64,000 nucleotides of DNA from CAVYUC01 sp963783085 (GTDB lineage Bacteria; Bacteroidota; Bacteroidia; Bacteroidales; Prolixibacteraceae), in NCBI GenBank assembly GCA_963783085.1, contig CAWAMJ010000011.1:124001-188000 (forward strand), read 5' to 3'. The notes under the pieces were generated by a model. That model was not told the origin of the DNA. It saw only the letters and a program-made list of their open reading frames with translations, and searched no databases. Position numbers and translations under genes: made by a program. Of the stretch, positions 1 through 9,875 are shown in pieces (within the stretch, counting starts at the first letter, position 1; the number at the start of each line of letters is the position of its first letter).

Positions 1-1139
1 ACCGTCCAGTGCTCATCGAGCCAGGTAAAACTCTCCGACGATACCAGTTTCCGTCCGGTAACATGCGCTGCCGACGATGCAAATTTGTTTACGAAGATAT
101 CGAGTGAACCGGGTTCCACCGTCCGGAAGATTTCGGTTTCGGGAATATCGCAGGCGGCGTACAAATCGAGAATATTACCCGGCGAGCCGTGTGCCTGGTT
201 GCGGTTCAAACTTTTATGGCGGTGCGCCCATTCTGTCATCGGCTGGATAAACGACTCCAATACCAAATCCGACAATGTTTCGCGGTAATCCGATTTCACA
301 CGTGCCAGGGTTTCTTCATCATCACTATCGCCGGCAAGCACGTATAAATATTCGGCAATATCATAACCCCGCCGCTTTTTAAACTCTTCGGAAAAATGCG
401 TTGTAAAATCGCCGGTATATTCAAACGAATCGTGAAAAAAGCAGCGCAGCAAACCTTCATCAATTCCCAGCCTTTTCCAGAATTCACCGAGGTACCAGTC
501 TGTAATTTCTTCGTTAAATGTATCGATGGCCCAGCCTTTTCCGCCATCGGCTGCCCGTTTTACCTTATCTCCGTTTTTCACGCGCAATGCGATATAAACG
601 GTTCCTGCGGAAGGCGCGGGAAATGGTTCCTGCGGGTTAAGCACAGTAGCTTTTTTGTTTTCCCCGACAAAGGAAACAGCTGCAGCATTTTTTACATCCG
701 CAGGCAAATTCCATTTCTCCCCTTTCTTTAGCTTTGTCTTTTCAATTTTCAACGACCACAACCCTTTTTCCTCGGGAACAAATGGGCCGCCGCAACGCCA
801 GCCGCTTCCCGGCGGCAAATCAACGCCCATTCCCAGCTTGTGCGCCTGATCGATGGTGAATTCCAGCATTTCAGAAAATTCCGGCGAAAGGTATTTGATG
901 AAACGATTTTCTTCACCTTTCACCCCGTAAATCGGGGTAATTTCAACTCCGCCAATCCCGGCATCATGAAATTCCTTTAGTTCACGTTCAATGTTTTGTT
1001 TATCCACAGCATCTCCCATCCACCACCAGCGCGTCCAGGGTTTTGATTCCTGCGTGGGTTCCGGCCAGGAAACTTCTTCCGTTGAACCAAAAGAAAAGAG
1101 CAGCGAAATTACAAGTAGCATTAAAAAGTAAAGTTTCAT
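1..1139 (-). CDS. GH106 alpha-L-rhamnosidase-like protein, C-terminus beyond window edge
   Basis: The reading frame is open from the ATG at 1139 to the window's left edge, giving about 379 residues of what is normally a protein of about 1000. A hydrophobic export signal (MKLYFLMLLVISLLFSFGS) is followed by PWTRWWWMGDAVDKQ and then GIGGVEITPIYG, the opening of the GH106 TIM barrel. Further in are PPGSGWRCGGP and an FFHDSFEYTGDF segment typical of the family's active-site region. GH106 enzymes release terminal L-rhamnose from plant or algal polysaccharides, and the signal points to periplasmic or surface action. The gene is divergent from the fucosidase at 1341, so the 200 bp between them should carry both promoters. 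Family assignment is from motif recognition; specificity cannot be judged without the C-terminal half. Confidence 0.85.
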   Translation of the reverse strand, partial: MKLYFLMLLVISLLFSFGSTEEVSWPEPTQESKPWTRWWWMGDAVDKQNIERELKEFHDAGIGGVEITPIYGVKGEENRFIKYLSPEFSEMLEFTIDQAHKLGMGVDLPPGSGWRCGGPFVPEEKGLWSLKIEKTKLKKGEKWNLPADVKNAAAVSFVGENKKATVLNPQEPFPAPSAGTVYIALRVKNGDKVKRAADGGKGWAIDTFNEEITDWYLGEFWKRLGIDEGLLRCFFHDSFEYTGDFTTHFSEEFKKRRGYDIAEYLYVLAGDSDDEETLARVKSDYRETLSDLVLESFIQPMTEWAHRHKSLNRNQAHGSPGNILDLYAACDIPETEIFRTVEPGSLDIFVNKFASSAAHVTGRKLVSSESFTWLDEHWT

Positions 1140-1340
1140 TGGATTCAGGTTATTTTAAATTCAGACATCGATTTCAAAGAGAGGAAAATATTTCTTTATC
1201 TTTAAAAACTGAAAGATACAAATTATTGAAAAATGAAACGGGCAATGTTCATTTTACCCGCAATCGTCAGTAATAAATTTGAATTCCCTGCCTTACGCCA
1301 GACAGGTACCGAATACCATTGAAATTAAAAAATTGATGAA

Positions 1341-2654
1341 ATGAAAAACCAGCTATTCCTTATCGTTTTGATTCTTTTTTCTGCTCAAATTTTTGCGCAA
1401 CAAAAAACAAAAGCCATCAGCGCGAAACAACTTAAAGATTTTCAGGACATGAAATTCGGGATGTTTGTGCACTGGGGGCCGGTGAGTTTGAAAGGCACCG
1501 AAATCGGCTGGTCGCGCGGCCGCGAAGTGCCTGTTGAAAAATACGACAACTTGTACAAAGAATTCAACCCGGTGAATTTTAATGCCGACGAATGGATTAA
1601 AACGTTAAAAGACGCCGGCATGAAATATCTTGTCATTACTACGCGCCACCACGATGGATTTAGTTTGTGGCCTACTGAATATTCCGATTATGACATTGCG
1701 GCGACACCTTTTAAAAACGATGTTTTGATGGCGCTTAAAAATGCCTGCGACAAGTACGATATCGTTTTCGGAACGTACTACTCCATTTGCGACTGGCGCC
1801 ATCCCCTGTACCCGCTGAGCAGTCCGGGCGGCAAAACAAAAAAATCCACCGGCGACATGGAAAAATATATTCCTTATGTGAAAGGGCAAACCAAAGAGCT
1901 GATTGAAAAATACCACACCAAAATCCTTTGGTTCGACGGCGAATGGGAAGAACCGTGGACACATGAAATGGGGCTCGACTTGTATCGTTATTTAAAAGGG
2001 CTCGATGAAACCGTACTGATCAACAACCGGGTGGACAAAGGCCGGAAAGGTATGGAAGGAATTACAGTTTCGGACGAATATGCGGGCGATTTTGCCACAC
2101 CCGAACAACGCGTGGGAACGTATGATATTGAAAATCCGTGGGAATCGTGCATTACCATTTGCAACCAATGGTCGTGGAAACCCGGCGATGAAATGAAAAG
2201 CCTGCAGGAGTGTTTGTTCACCTTATTAAAAACGGCAGGCGGAGGCGGAAATTTGCTTTTAAATGTTGGCCCGATGCCCGATGGCCGCATGGAACCTCGT
2301 CAGGCAGAACGCCTGAAAGAAATTGGAACCTGGCTGGAAAAATATGGCGAATCGGTTTATGAAACAACCGGCGGCCCATATAAACCCACCGGCTGGCTGA
2401 CATCCACACGAAAAGGAAAAATCATTTATATCCACTTGCTCAACTTCAATAAAAATGAAGTGGAACTGCCGTTTCCGTTTGATGCCAAAATAAAGTCCTG
2501 TAATATTTTAAATGGCAAGAAACTGAACTTTGAAAAAAACGGAAATAGGTTGCTTATTCCGTTGCCGGATAAAAATCCGGAAGAATTGGTTACCGTATTG
2601 AAAATTGATGTAAGCGGTGATACAAAGAATTTCAAATCCATTCAGATAAATTGA
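1341..2654 (+). CDS. Secreted GH29 alpha-L-fucosidase
   Basis: The protein has 437 residues with a signal peptide ending near residue 20 (QIFAQ). It hydrolyses alpha-L-fucosides by a retaining mechanism. GH29 landmarks are MKFGMFVHWGP (37-47), TTRHHDGFSLWPT (100-112, fucose-binding histidines) and ILWFDGEW (195-202), where D199 is the likely nucleophile. NLLLNVGPMPDG lies near the end of the barrel, followed by a short beta-sandwich. The acid/base residue is not conserved across GH29 and I do not assign it. The gene is followed after 6 bp by an SDR and then a 2-hydroxyacid dehydrogenase on the same strand, so the three probably form an operon for release and oxidation of a deoxysugar or sugar acid. 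Location is probably periplasmic. Confidence 0.92.
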   Translation: MKNQLFLIVLILFSAQIFAQQKTKAISAKQLKDFQDMKFGMFVHWGPVSLKGTEIGWSRGREVPVEKYDNLYKEFNPVNFNADEWIKTLKDAGMKYLVITTRHHDGFSLWPTEYSDYDIAATPFKNDVLMALKNACDKYDIVFGTYYSICDWRHPLYPLSSPGGKTKKSTGDMEKYIPYVKGQTKELIEKYHTKILWFDGEWEEPWTHEMGLDLYRYLKGLDETVLINNRVDKGRKGMEGITVSDEYAGDFATPEQRVGTYDIENPWESCITICNQWSWKPGDEMKSLQECLFTLLKTAGGGGNLLLNVGPMPDGRMEPRQAERLKEIGTWLEKYGESVYETTGGPYKPTGWLTSTRKGKIIYIHLLNFNKNEVELPFPFDAKIKSCNILNGKKLNFEKNGNRLLIPLPDKNPEELVTVLKIDVSGDTKNFKSIQIN

Positions 2655-2660
2655 GGGCGT

Positions 2661-3488
2661 ATGTTTTCAGTAAAAAATAAAACAATAATTGTTACGGGAG
2701 CCAGTGGAGTGATAGGTTCGGCTGTTTCTGTGGCGTTGGCAAAAGAAGGCGCCCGGATAATCGCACTTGGCCGGAACGCAGAAAAGCTGAAGGCAACATT
2801 TGAAAAAATCAATGCTTTCGGAAATAACCATCTGCAAACGGTTTGCGATGTTCTGGATATCATTTCGCTGAAAGAAGCCCATCGCGAAATTCAAAAAACG
2901 ACGGATAAAATTGACGCATTGATTAATGTGGCGGGCGGGGCAACCAAAGGCGCATCCACCAAAACCGAGTTTTTATTCCCGGAAACCAATTTGGAAGATT
3001 CATTTTTTGGGGTTGATTTAAACGATTTTCGTTACACGGCCGATTTGAATTTCCTTGGAAGTGTATATCCAATCAAAATTTTTGGTGAAAGCATGGCAAA
3101 GCAAAAAAGCGGAAATATTATCAACATCAGTTCGATGGGGGCAATCCAGCCGCTGAGCAAATCGCCGGCATACAGCGCCGGGAAAGCGGCCATCAACAAT
3201 TTCACACAGTGGCTGGCGGTACACCTTTCCAAATCGAATATCCGGGTAAATGCCATTGCGCCGGGGTTCATTTTAACCGAACAAAACCGGTTTTTGCTTT
3301 ATAATGAAAAAACCGGCGATTTAACCCCGCGTGGCAAACGAATTCTCGATCATACGCCGCAGGGAAAGTTGGGTGCACCGGACGATTTGGTGTCGACAGT
3401 GTTCTGGTTGCTTTCGGACAACTCGTCGTTTATTACAGGAATTACGGTGCCGGTAGATGGTGGTTTTTCAGCATATAACGGAATATAA
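2661..3488 (+). CDS. SDR family oxidoreductase, D-mannonate/fructuronate reductase-like
   Basis: A 275-residue classical short-chain dehydrogenase. The NAD(P)-binding TGASGVIG motif is at 12-19, the NVAGG motif near 89-93, and the catalytic Ser-Tyr-Lys set is S157/S158, Y171 and K175 (AYSAGKAAI). The insertion around residues 100-125 and the C-terminal stretch with TEQNRFLL and LTPRGKRILDHTP resemble the SDR branch annotated as D-mannonate oxidoreductase (fructuronate reductase). The substrate could instead be a fucose- or rhamnose-derived aldonate, given the GH29 gene 6 bp upstream. The protein is cytoplasmic. The start follows the fucosidase stop almost directly, which favours translational coupling. 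Confidence 0.8.
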   Translation: MFSVKNKTIIVTGASGVIGSAVSVALAKEGARIIALGRNAEKLKATFEKINAFGNNHLQTVCDVLDIISLKEAHREIQKTTDKIDALINVAGGATKGASTKTEFLFPETNLEDSFFGVDLNDFRYTADLNFLGSVYPIKIFGESMAKQKSGNIINISSMGAIQPLSKSPAYSAGKAAINNFTQWLAVHLSKSNIRVNAIAPGFILTEQNRFLLYNEKTGDLTPRGKRILDHTPQGKLGAPDDLVSTVFWLLSDNSSFITGITVPVDGGFSAYNGI

Positions 3489-3535
3489 AGCCCCTCTTAA
3501 TATCCCCGGAGGGGAGAAAAAATACATCTTATAAA

Positions 3536-4489
3536 ATGAAAGTAGTCATTCTCGATTCAGGTTATAAATCGTACGCTTTTGAAAAAGAGCTTTTTGAAGG
3601 AAACGGATTTCAGCTAAAAATCCACCCGTCCTATAAAGGCGACAAAGCCGAAAAAATAGAGTTTGCCAAAGATGCCGACGGAATTCTGGTGCGGCATACT
3701 ATTATTGATGACGAGTTTCTTTCGGGAATGAAAAACCTGAAAGCGGTTGTTCGATACGGAGTAGGTTACGATAATTTAGATGTAGATGCCTGTACGCGTT
3801 TCGGTGTAAAAGCAGCAAATGTTCAGGGATATGCCAGCCATTCGGTTTCCGACCATGCACTGGCCCTGCTGTTTTCATGCAGCCGTGCACTTTGGAACAC
3901 CACTGAACAACTTGCGAAAAAATTTGCCGTGCCGCCGGTGGATGATGTTTTCGAACTTCACGATAAAACGCTTGGGATAATCGGCCTGGGAAGGATAGGT
4001 AGTACGCTCAGCAGAAAAGCCGCTCCGCTTTTTAACCAAATAATTGCGTGCGACCCTTATAAACCGCAAGACTATTTCGATTCATTTTCCGTACAAAAAG
4101 TAAACCTGAAAGAATTGCTGGATGCTTCCGATGTAATTAGCTTACATTGTAATTTAACGGAAGAAACCACTCATCTTTTAAACGAAAACGCATTCAACCG
4201 GATGAAAAAAAAGCCGGTGATAATCAACACTTCGCGCGGAGAAACTATCGACGAAAATGCTCTTTTAGCTGCCCTTAACAGCGAAAAAATCCACTCTGCA
4301 GGCCTCGATGTATTTGAAAATGAACCGCCAACTTTGGCGCAACACGAATTGATTAACCACACCCGGACCATTTGCACCGGACATTATGCCTGGTATTCCA
4401 ACGTAGCCGCTGTTGAACTTCAAAAACGGGCTGCAAAAAATTTATTCGATTTACTTCAGGGAAAGAGCATCGAAGACGAACTTAATTAG
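3536..4489 (+). CDS. D-isomer-specific 2-hydroxyacid dehydrogenase
   Basis: A 317-residue NAD-dependent dehydrogenase related to D-3-phosphoglycerate dehydrogenase and CtBP. The Rossmann motif GLGRIG is at 150-155, with D173 probably binding the NAD ribose. Catalytic residues are R234 (INTSRGE), E263 (ENEPP) and H283 (TGHYAWYS). The N-terminal catalytic domain covers about 1-100 and 285-317. It lies 47 bp after the SDR on the same strand; the short gap holds a weak hairpin. It probably reduces or oxidises a 2-hydroxy/2-oxo acid produced downstream of the fucosidase and SDR, but the substrate is not readable from sequence. Confidence 0.85.
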   Translation: MKVVILDSGYKSYAFEKELFEGNGFQLKIHPSYKGDKAEKIEFAKDADGILVRHTIIDDEFLSGMKNLKAVVRYGVGYDNLDVDACTRFGVKAANVQGYASHSVSDHALALLFSCSRALWNTTEQLAKKFAVPPVDDVFELHDKTLGIIGLGRIGSTLSRKAAPLFNQIIACDPYKPQDYFDSFSVQKVNLKELLDASDVISLHCNLTEETTHLLNENAFNRMKKKPVIINTSRGETIDENALLAALNSEKIHSAGLDVFENEPPTLAQHELINHTRTICTGHYAWYSNVAAVELQKRAAKNLFDLLQGKSIEDELN

Positions 4490-4704
4490 TTGTTTAGTTG
4501 TTTCATTCTCAGTTTGTTTTAGTCATTTCCTTGTTATTCATATCCAGATTCCATAACTTGAATATTTAAATCAAACTATGAATTATGGAACGCGATCGAA
4601 CCATCAACGGAATTTATATCGAGAAACTGCGACTATTGTCTGAGACGCTTTTTCAGGCATAAGATGTCCGCATTTTGTTATTTAAAATTTTAAATCATTA
4701 AATC

Positions 4705-5202
4705 ATGCCAAAAAAAGTTACAGAATTAACCACAGAGGAATTCGAAGATCTGTTACACGAATTCTACGCTCCTCCTGAAAGACGTAATCAAATGACGACC
4801 GAGGAGATAACAGACCTTGCGCAACGGCTGAATAAAAAGATAAATGTTCCGATAATCAGGGAAACCGGCGAGGAAAAAATATTCATCAAAATTATTCTTA
4901 AAATTGATAACTTCCTGTACGACAACCTGCCCAATGAGTTTTACGACCTGGTGCGAAGTGTAGACAAGGGAATCGACAAAAAAGAAGCCAAACGGTTGAT
5001 TCGGCGGCTTACCAGGTGCGCCAACGATAAAATCGACATCCCTTATCTTCCGGAACCTTTGGAACATTTTGCCCTGCGGTTTGTCATCGGGATCGTTGTA
5101 AAATCGTCGCAAAAAAAACTAAACTTCCAAAAAGTCAGGGAAGATTCGGATAACGTTCAGGTGCCTGAATCAGACGACGACATTGAAGAAATGGTCGACT
5201 GA
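4705..5202 (+). CDS. Hypothetical protein, acidic C-terminus
   Basis: I do not recognise this 165-residue protein. It is soluble, with no signal peptide or membrane segment, and is strongly charged: an acidic N-terminus (LTTEEFEDLLHEFY), a middle with paired basic residues (KEAKRLIRRLTRC, about 95-107), and an acidic tail ending ESDDDIEEMVD. It looks largely helical. It sits alone between the dehydrogenase operon and the DUF1080 gene, with a 215-bp leader upstream. The clear ATG at 4705 and normal codon use support a real gene. Confidence 0.6.
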   Translation: MPKKVTELTTEEFEDLLHEFYAPPERRNQMTTEEITDLAQRLNKKINVPIIRETGEEKIFIKIILKIDNFLYDNLPNEFYDLVRSVDKGIDKKEAKRLIRRLTRCANDKIDIPYLPEPLEHFALRFVIGIVVKSSQKKLNFQKVREDSDNVQVPESDDDIEEMVD

Positions 5203-5454
5203 CTTTTTCCGTTTAACCTGGCATTCTTATTTACATCTCCGGAATTTGGAAATGCAATTAATCTTTTGTGCATTTCACTAGCATTCAACCCCGTGTACAT
5301 AAAACACAATTTATATATCAAGATAAAAATGCCCCGCCGGGTTATTTAAATTTTATGAAAAAGTGTGTAACTTACTTCTGCGGAACAAATTCATTGGCCG
5401 AAATCATTTTCACACAAATTGCAGAATTAACATTAAATCGAAAATTAAATAAAA

Positions 5455-6186
5455 ATGAAAGCGATTCAAACTGCAGCAATTGGACTATTACTTATGGCGT
5501 ATTGCGAAGCTACCGGACAGGTTCCATATGGTTTCGACGTTCTTTTTAACGGAGACGATTTTACAGGCTGGATTATTAAAGCAAAACCTGAAGATGCCGC
5601 AAAAGAGTACTGGAAGGTGGAAGATGGCGCGTTTGTGGTCAATTCGGTTGGAGACACAGCACACGATTATGTTTGGCTGATGACTGAAATGGAATTTGAC
5701 AATTTTGAACTTCAGTTGAAATTCACTGCTTATTCATCAAGCCCGGGCAATAGCGGAATTCAGGTCAGGAGCCGTTATGATGAAGAAAATTTCTGGCTCG
5801 ACGGGCCGCAGATAGATATTCATCCGCCCCAACCGTGGCGAACGGGGTTTATATGGGATGAAACCCGCGGGGAAAAACGCTGGATATATCCCGATCTTCC
5901 AGCCGATGAATGGGTAAATGAAAACATGCGAAAAAGAAAAGTCGACCTGCTTTTAAGCAGCGATGGGGAAGAAAAATGGAATAATCTGGAAATTTATGCC
6001 GACGGCAACAAAATACAAGCCTGGCTAAACGGTGAACAAATTACTGATTTTAAAGGAAAAGAAGTTTTAAACAACGACGCGCACAAACAATTCGATGTTG
6101 GGAAAAAGGGCCACATTTGTTTGCAACTGCACACGGGCGACGAATTAAAAATGAAGTTCAAAGACATTTTTATCAAACAATTATAA
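5455..6186 (+). CDS. Secreted DUF1080 (3-keto-disaccharide hydrolase-like) protein
   Basis: A 243-residue protein with an N-terminal export signal (hydrophobic residues 5-16, cleavage near GQVPYGF). The mature part is a single jelly-roll DUF1080 domain. It opens with DVLFNGDDFTGW, the family's LFNGxDLxGW signature, and contains SPGNSGIQVRSRYD and WNNLEIYADGNKIQAWLNG. Characterised members hydrolyse 3-keto-glycosides or bind glycans in the periplasm, next to Gfo/Idh/MocA oxidoreductases that form the keto-sugar. No such oxidoreductase is adjacent here, though three occur elsewhere in the window. The gene is convergent with the CNNM gene at 6234. Confidence 0.8.
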   Translation: MKAIQTAAIGLLLMAYCEATGQVPYGFDVLFNGDDFTGWIIKAKPEDAAKEYWKVEDGAFVVNSVGDTAHDYVWLMTEMEFDNFELQLKFTAYSSSPGNSGIQVRSRYDEENFWLDGPQIDIHPPQPWRTGFIWDETRGEKRWIYPDLPADEWVNENMRKRKVDLLLSSDGEEKWNNLEIYADGNKIQAWLNGEQITDFKGKEVLNNDAHKQFDVGKKGHICLQLHTGDELKMKFKDIFIKQL

Positions 6187-6233
6187 TCGGACCTCTCGGC
6201 AGATACATTCTGTTGCATTAGGGCCGGGAAAAA

Positions 6234-7319
6234 TTATTCGGGATTGTTGTTACGAAATTGTTGGTTTTTTGCCCTGCTTTTCCAATTTTCGCGCGCCAGT
6301 TTCTGAAGGTCTTCCACCTTGTCGGTTTCGTCCATTATTTCAAGCCCAAGCAGCGTTTCAAATAAATCTTCCATAGTAACCAATCCAACCACACTACCGA
6401 AACTGTCAACAACTATGGCCAGGTGCTGGCGGTTTAAAATCAGCGCATCCATCAGTTTTGCCACCGAAAAATTATCTTCCACAAAAAGAATATCGCGTTT
6501 TAGCTCGGCCGCTTTTAACGAATGCTCGTCTTCCGCCAGTTTTTCCAGAATCTGATCTTTTAAAATCAGTCCGGTGACGTTGTCCGGATGCTCTTTGTAT
6601 ACAGGTATTCGTGAATAAATCAGTGGTTTGTGTTCTTCATAAATTTCATCGATGGTCATTGCTTCGTCTACCATATTAATCACTGATCGAGGCGTCATAA
6701 TTCCCCTTACTTTCAACTTTTCCAACTTAAGCAAATTCTGAATAATGGATTTTTCTTCAATGTCAAGCGCACCGCTTTTTAAGCCGGCATCGGCCATGGC
6801 AGCAAAATCGGCCCTGCTAAAAACGCTCCGGCCTTTTTCGGTTTTAATCAGGCGGGTAATCCACTTGCTCAGCCACACAAACGGCGCCAGGATAATCAGC
6901 AACACCCGAAGCGACCGCACCGTGAACGGAGTGAGTTGTTTCCAGTAACTGGCGCCGATGGTTTTGGGAATAATTTCCGATAATATAAGAATAGCCAGCG
7001 TCATTAATCCGGCAATTAGGGATTCATAGGAAATTTCGAAAAAGTAAAGGTTTAAATACGTGGTGCCGAAAACTTTTCCCGCCTGCACGCCCACACCCAC
7101 AGCGCCCATTGTGTGGGCAATTGTATTTAAAGTAAGAATTGCCGAAAGCGGCCGGTCGATATCTTCCTTGAAACGGTTCAGCAATTTTCCGGTAATTGGC
7201 TTTTCCTGTTCCATGCGGCTGACAAACGAAGGTGTAACGCTGAGAATTACCGCTTCGAGAATGGAGCAAAGAAATGAAATGGTAATGGAAATAATGAAAA
7301 ATAAAATTAATGCTGCCAT
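6234..7319 (-). CDS. CNNM/DUF21 and CBS domain membrane protein (HlyC/CorC family)
   Basis: A 361-residue inner-membrane protein. The DUF21/CNNM membrane domain (about 1-170) begins MAALILFFIISITISFLCS and has three to four membrane segments with the small-residue motif ILILSEIIPKTIGA. A CBS pair follows from about 190 (VRGIMTPRSVINMVDEAMT, then VVDSFGSVVGLVTMEDLFETLLG). The family exports Mg2+ or affects its efflux. It lacks the C-terminal CorC_HlyC domain of longer members. I start at 7319 because the extra 30 codons upstream are not family-like and delay the first membrane helix. It is divergent from the peptidase gene. Confidence 0.85.
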   Translation of the reverse strand: MAALILFFIISITISFLCSILEAVILSVTPSFVSRMEQEKPITGKLLNRFKEDIDRPLSAILTLNTIAHTMGAVGVGVQAGKVFGTTYLNLYFFEISYESLIAGLMTLAILILSEIIPKTIGASYWKQLTPFTVRSLRVLLIILAPFVWLSKWITRLIKTEKGRSVFSRADFAAMADAGLKSGALDIEEKSIIQNLLKLEKLKVRGIMTPRSVINMVDEAMTIDEIYEEHKPLIYSRIPVYKEHPDNVTGLILKDQILEKLAEDEHSLKAAELKRDILFVEDNFSVAKLMDALILNRQHLAIVVDSFGSVVGLVTMEDLFETLLGLEIMDETDKVEDLQKLARENWKSRAKNQQFRNNNPE

Positions 7320-7631
7320 AGTTTGATAACGCTCGTTTTTCTGTACCGTACCAGTTAAAATCCCGAAACAGTTCTTCATGTTTAACGAAAATAATGAGTA
7401 ACAGTTCAATTATGTATGCTGATTGCCTGTTAATTTACGTCGGATATTTTTTAGTTTACCGTAGTCATTTTTAAATTCCTTTCACTCACAGTACCCGTAA
7501 TATTCCGGCTTGATGTAAAATCCCGACCATTTCGGCTTATGCACATAAAAATAGCGCAATTAACCGCTGAAAGGTTTCTTTTCAATGTAAATGTTTTCCT
7601 AATTTTATCGTTCATTTCAATTAAACTGAAA
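7320..7631. other. Divergent intergenic region, 312 bp
   Basis: This gap separates the divergent CNNM and prolyl oligopeptidase genes and must carry promoters for both. The peptidase frame extends upstream to 7539, but that segment encodes no signal peptide and is better read as leader. I see no strong hairpin, repeat or small gene. Confidence 0.5.
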
Positions 7632-9725
7632 ATGAAAACACATACTTTTTTTATCATCTATCTGATTATTATGGCACAAGCGGTTTTTGCGCAGAATGAG
7701 GACCAGTACCTCTGGCTCGAAGATATTGACAGTGAAAAAGCCCTTGATTGGGTTGAACAGCGAAACGAAAAAACCCTCGATGTTTTAACGTCGCAACCCG
7801 GCTACCAACAGATGTACAAACAAGATCTGGAAATTTACAACTCCACCGACCGAATCGCCGACCCAACCATTTATGGTGATTATGTTTATAATTTCTGGCA
7901 GGATCAGGAACATGAACGCGGAATCTGGCGGCGAGCAACGACGGAAAATTACCTGGGCGAAAATCCGGATTGGGAACTCGTGCTCGACCTGGATCAACTG
8001 GCCGCAGATGATGATATTAAATGGGTATTTAAAGGCGCCACGGGTCTGTACCCGGACTATGACCGGTTTCTGATCAGTCTTTCAAAAGGCGGAGGTGATG
8101 CAGTGATCATCCGGGAATTTGATGCAGAAACAAAATCATTCGTGGAAAACGGATTTTACCTGCCGGAAGCCAAGGGAAGCGCGAGCTGGATTGATAAAAA
8201 CACATTGCTGGTATCCACTGATTTCGGAGAAGGAGTCACAACTTCAGGATATCCGACGCAGGTAAAGTTATGGAAACGCGGAACAGACTTGAAAGATGCA
8301 GAACCCGTTTTCGAAGGGAAACCGGAAAACATGGGAAACTGGGGATATACATTTGCTTCCGAAGATAAAATTTACCAGGTGATCATGAATTATACCACCT
8401 TTTTTACCGCCAATTATTATGTTCGGGAAAATGGACAACTTATTAAACTTGATGTTCCGGATGACATTGAATTATCGGCTTTTTTTAAAGGGAAAGTGAT
8501 TTTTCAGTTGAAATCAGACTGGAAATTAAACGACCGAACATTAAAACAAGGTGATGTGGTAAGCATTAATTACAGCGATTTAATCAACCACCGGAAAAAC
8601 TTTGAACTGATTGTTCATCCCGGCGAACGCTCAAGTGTCACCGAAATTTCGCCTACCGAAAGTTCGTTATTAGTGAACATGCTATCGAATGTAAAAGGAG
8701 AACTTTATACCTGCAATTACGACCACGGCTGGAAAAAAGAACAAATAAATGCGCCTGATTTTGGAAACATCACCTTGAGTGCATCGAGCCAGTTTAGCGA
8801 CCACTACTTTTTTTATTATCAGAATTTTCTGGAGCCGTCTACGCTGTACCATGGCAACAGCCAGACAAGGCAATTGGAAAAAGTAAAATCATTACCTTCC
8901 TTTTTTCCCACCGAAAACTATAAGGTGCAGCAGTTTGAAGCAGTGTCAAAAGACGGGACGAAAATCCCGTATTTTGTCGTCAGTGGGAAATCGATGAAAT
9001 ACAACGGAAAAAATCCGACGCTGCTTTATGCGTATGGAGGTTTCGAAGTTCCGATGCTGCCGCGCTATTCAGCAATAACAGGCACTTCGTGGCTTGGGAA
9101 AGGCGGTGTATACGTGGTTGCAAATCTTCGCGGCGGCGGCGAGTTCGGCCCGCAGTGGCACCAGGCAGTATTAAAGGAAAACCGGCAAAAAGTTTTCGAT
9201 GATTTTCACGCAGTAGCCGAAGATTTAATCAGCAGGAAAATTACTTCGCCTGAAAAATTGGGAATATACGGCGGCAGCAATGGCGGACTGCTTGTTGGCG
9301 TGGCATTTACACAACGTCCGGATTTGTACAATGCAGTAGTTTGTGCAGTGCCGCTGCTCGATATGAAACGCTATAACAAACTGCTGGCCGGGGCAAGTTG
9401 GATGGCGGAATACGGAAACCCGGATATTCCCGAAGAATGGGATTACATTAAAAAATATTCGCCCTACCAAAATGTGGAGCCAGATAAAAAATATCCCGAA
9501 GTATTTTTCACTACCTCCACCCGCGACGACCGCGTGCATCCGGGCCATGCGCGGAAAATGGTGGCAAAAATGAGTGACATGGGATACAGGGTTTACTATT
9601 TCGAAAACACAGAAGGCGGTCATGCAGGCGCTTCCACCAACGAACAACGCGCAAAAGTTTCGGCATTAATTTATGCATACCTGCAAATGAAATTAATGAA
9701 CGGAACACAACAAATAGCCAGATAA
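7632..9725 (+). CDS. Secreted S9 prolyl oligopeptidase
   Basis: A 697-residue serine peptidase cleaving after proline in short peptides. A signal peptide (hydrophobic core HTFFIIYLIIMAQAVFA) precedes the opening DQYLWLEDIDSEKALDWV, typical of the family's N-terminus. A beta-propeller spans about 80-400, followed by the alpha/beta-hydrolase domain. The triad is S549 (YGGSNGG), D632 or D633 (STRDDRV) and H664 (EGGHAG). I prefer the ATG at 7632 over an upstream one at 7539 because it begins directly with the signal peptide. It probably acts in the periplasm. The gene is monocistronic. Confidence 0.93.
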   Translation: MKTHTFFIIYLIIMAQAVFAQNEDQYLWLEDIDSEKALDWVEQRNEKTLDVLTSQPGYQQMYKQDLEIYNSTDRIADPTIYGDYVYNFWQDQEHERGIWRRATTENYLGENPDWELVLDLDQLAADDDIKWVFKGATGLYPDYDRFLISLSKGGGDAVIIREFDAETKSFVENGFYLPEAKGSASWIDKNTLLVSTDFGEGVTTSGYPTQVKLWKRGTDLKDAEPVFEGKPENMGNWGYTFASEDKIYQVIMNYTTFFTANYYVRENGQLIKLDVPDDIELSAFFKGKVIFQLKSDWKLNDRTLKQGDVVSINYSDLINHRKNFELIVHPGERSSVTEISPTESSLLVNMLSNVKGELYTCNYDHGWKKEQINAPDFGNITLSASSQFSDHYFFYYQNFLEPSTLYHGNSQTRQLEKVKSLPSFFPTENYKVQQFEAVSKDGTKIPYFVVSGKSMKYNGKNPTLLYAYGGFEVPMLPRYSAITGTSWLGKGGVYVVANLRGGGEFGPQWHQAVLKENRQKVFDDFHAVAEDLISRKITSPEKLGIYGGSNGGLLVGVAFTQRPDLYNAVVCAVPLLDMKRYNKLLAGASWMAEYGNPDIPEEWDYIKKYSPYQNVEPDKKYPEVFFTTSTRDDRVHPGHARKMVAKMSDMGYRVYYFENTEGGHAGASTNEQRAKVSALIYAYLQMKLMNGTQQIAR

Positions 9726-9875
9726 TCCCGGCCTTTATCAGTAAATTGATAAATAATATCAGTTTTTTGCACCTGTAAAATCAGCAGTTGTTTATGCAGT
9801 TCATCGCGAATTACTCTTAGGTTTGTTACGTACGAACCCCGTACATAATCAGGTATACGCTTTTGAATATGATCG

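Noticed and set aside
3490..3514. CCCCTC/GAGGGG hairpin between SDR and 2-hydroxyacid dehydrogenase genes
   Set aside because: Short stem with a 12-base loop and no T-run; not a convincing terminator.
4585..4662. 25-codon frame MERDRTINGIYIEKLRLLS... before the gene at 4705
   Set aside because: Too short, no family resemblance, no ribosome binding site; may be a relic but cannot be supported as a gene.
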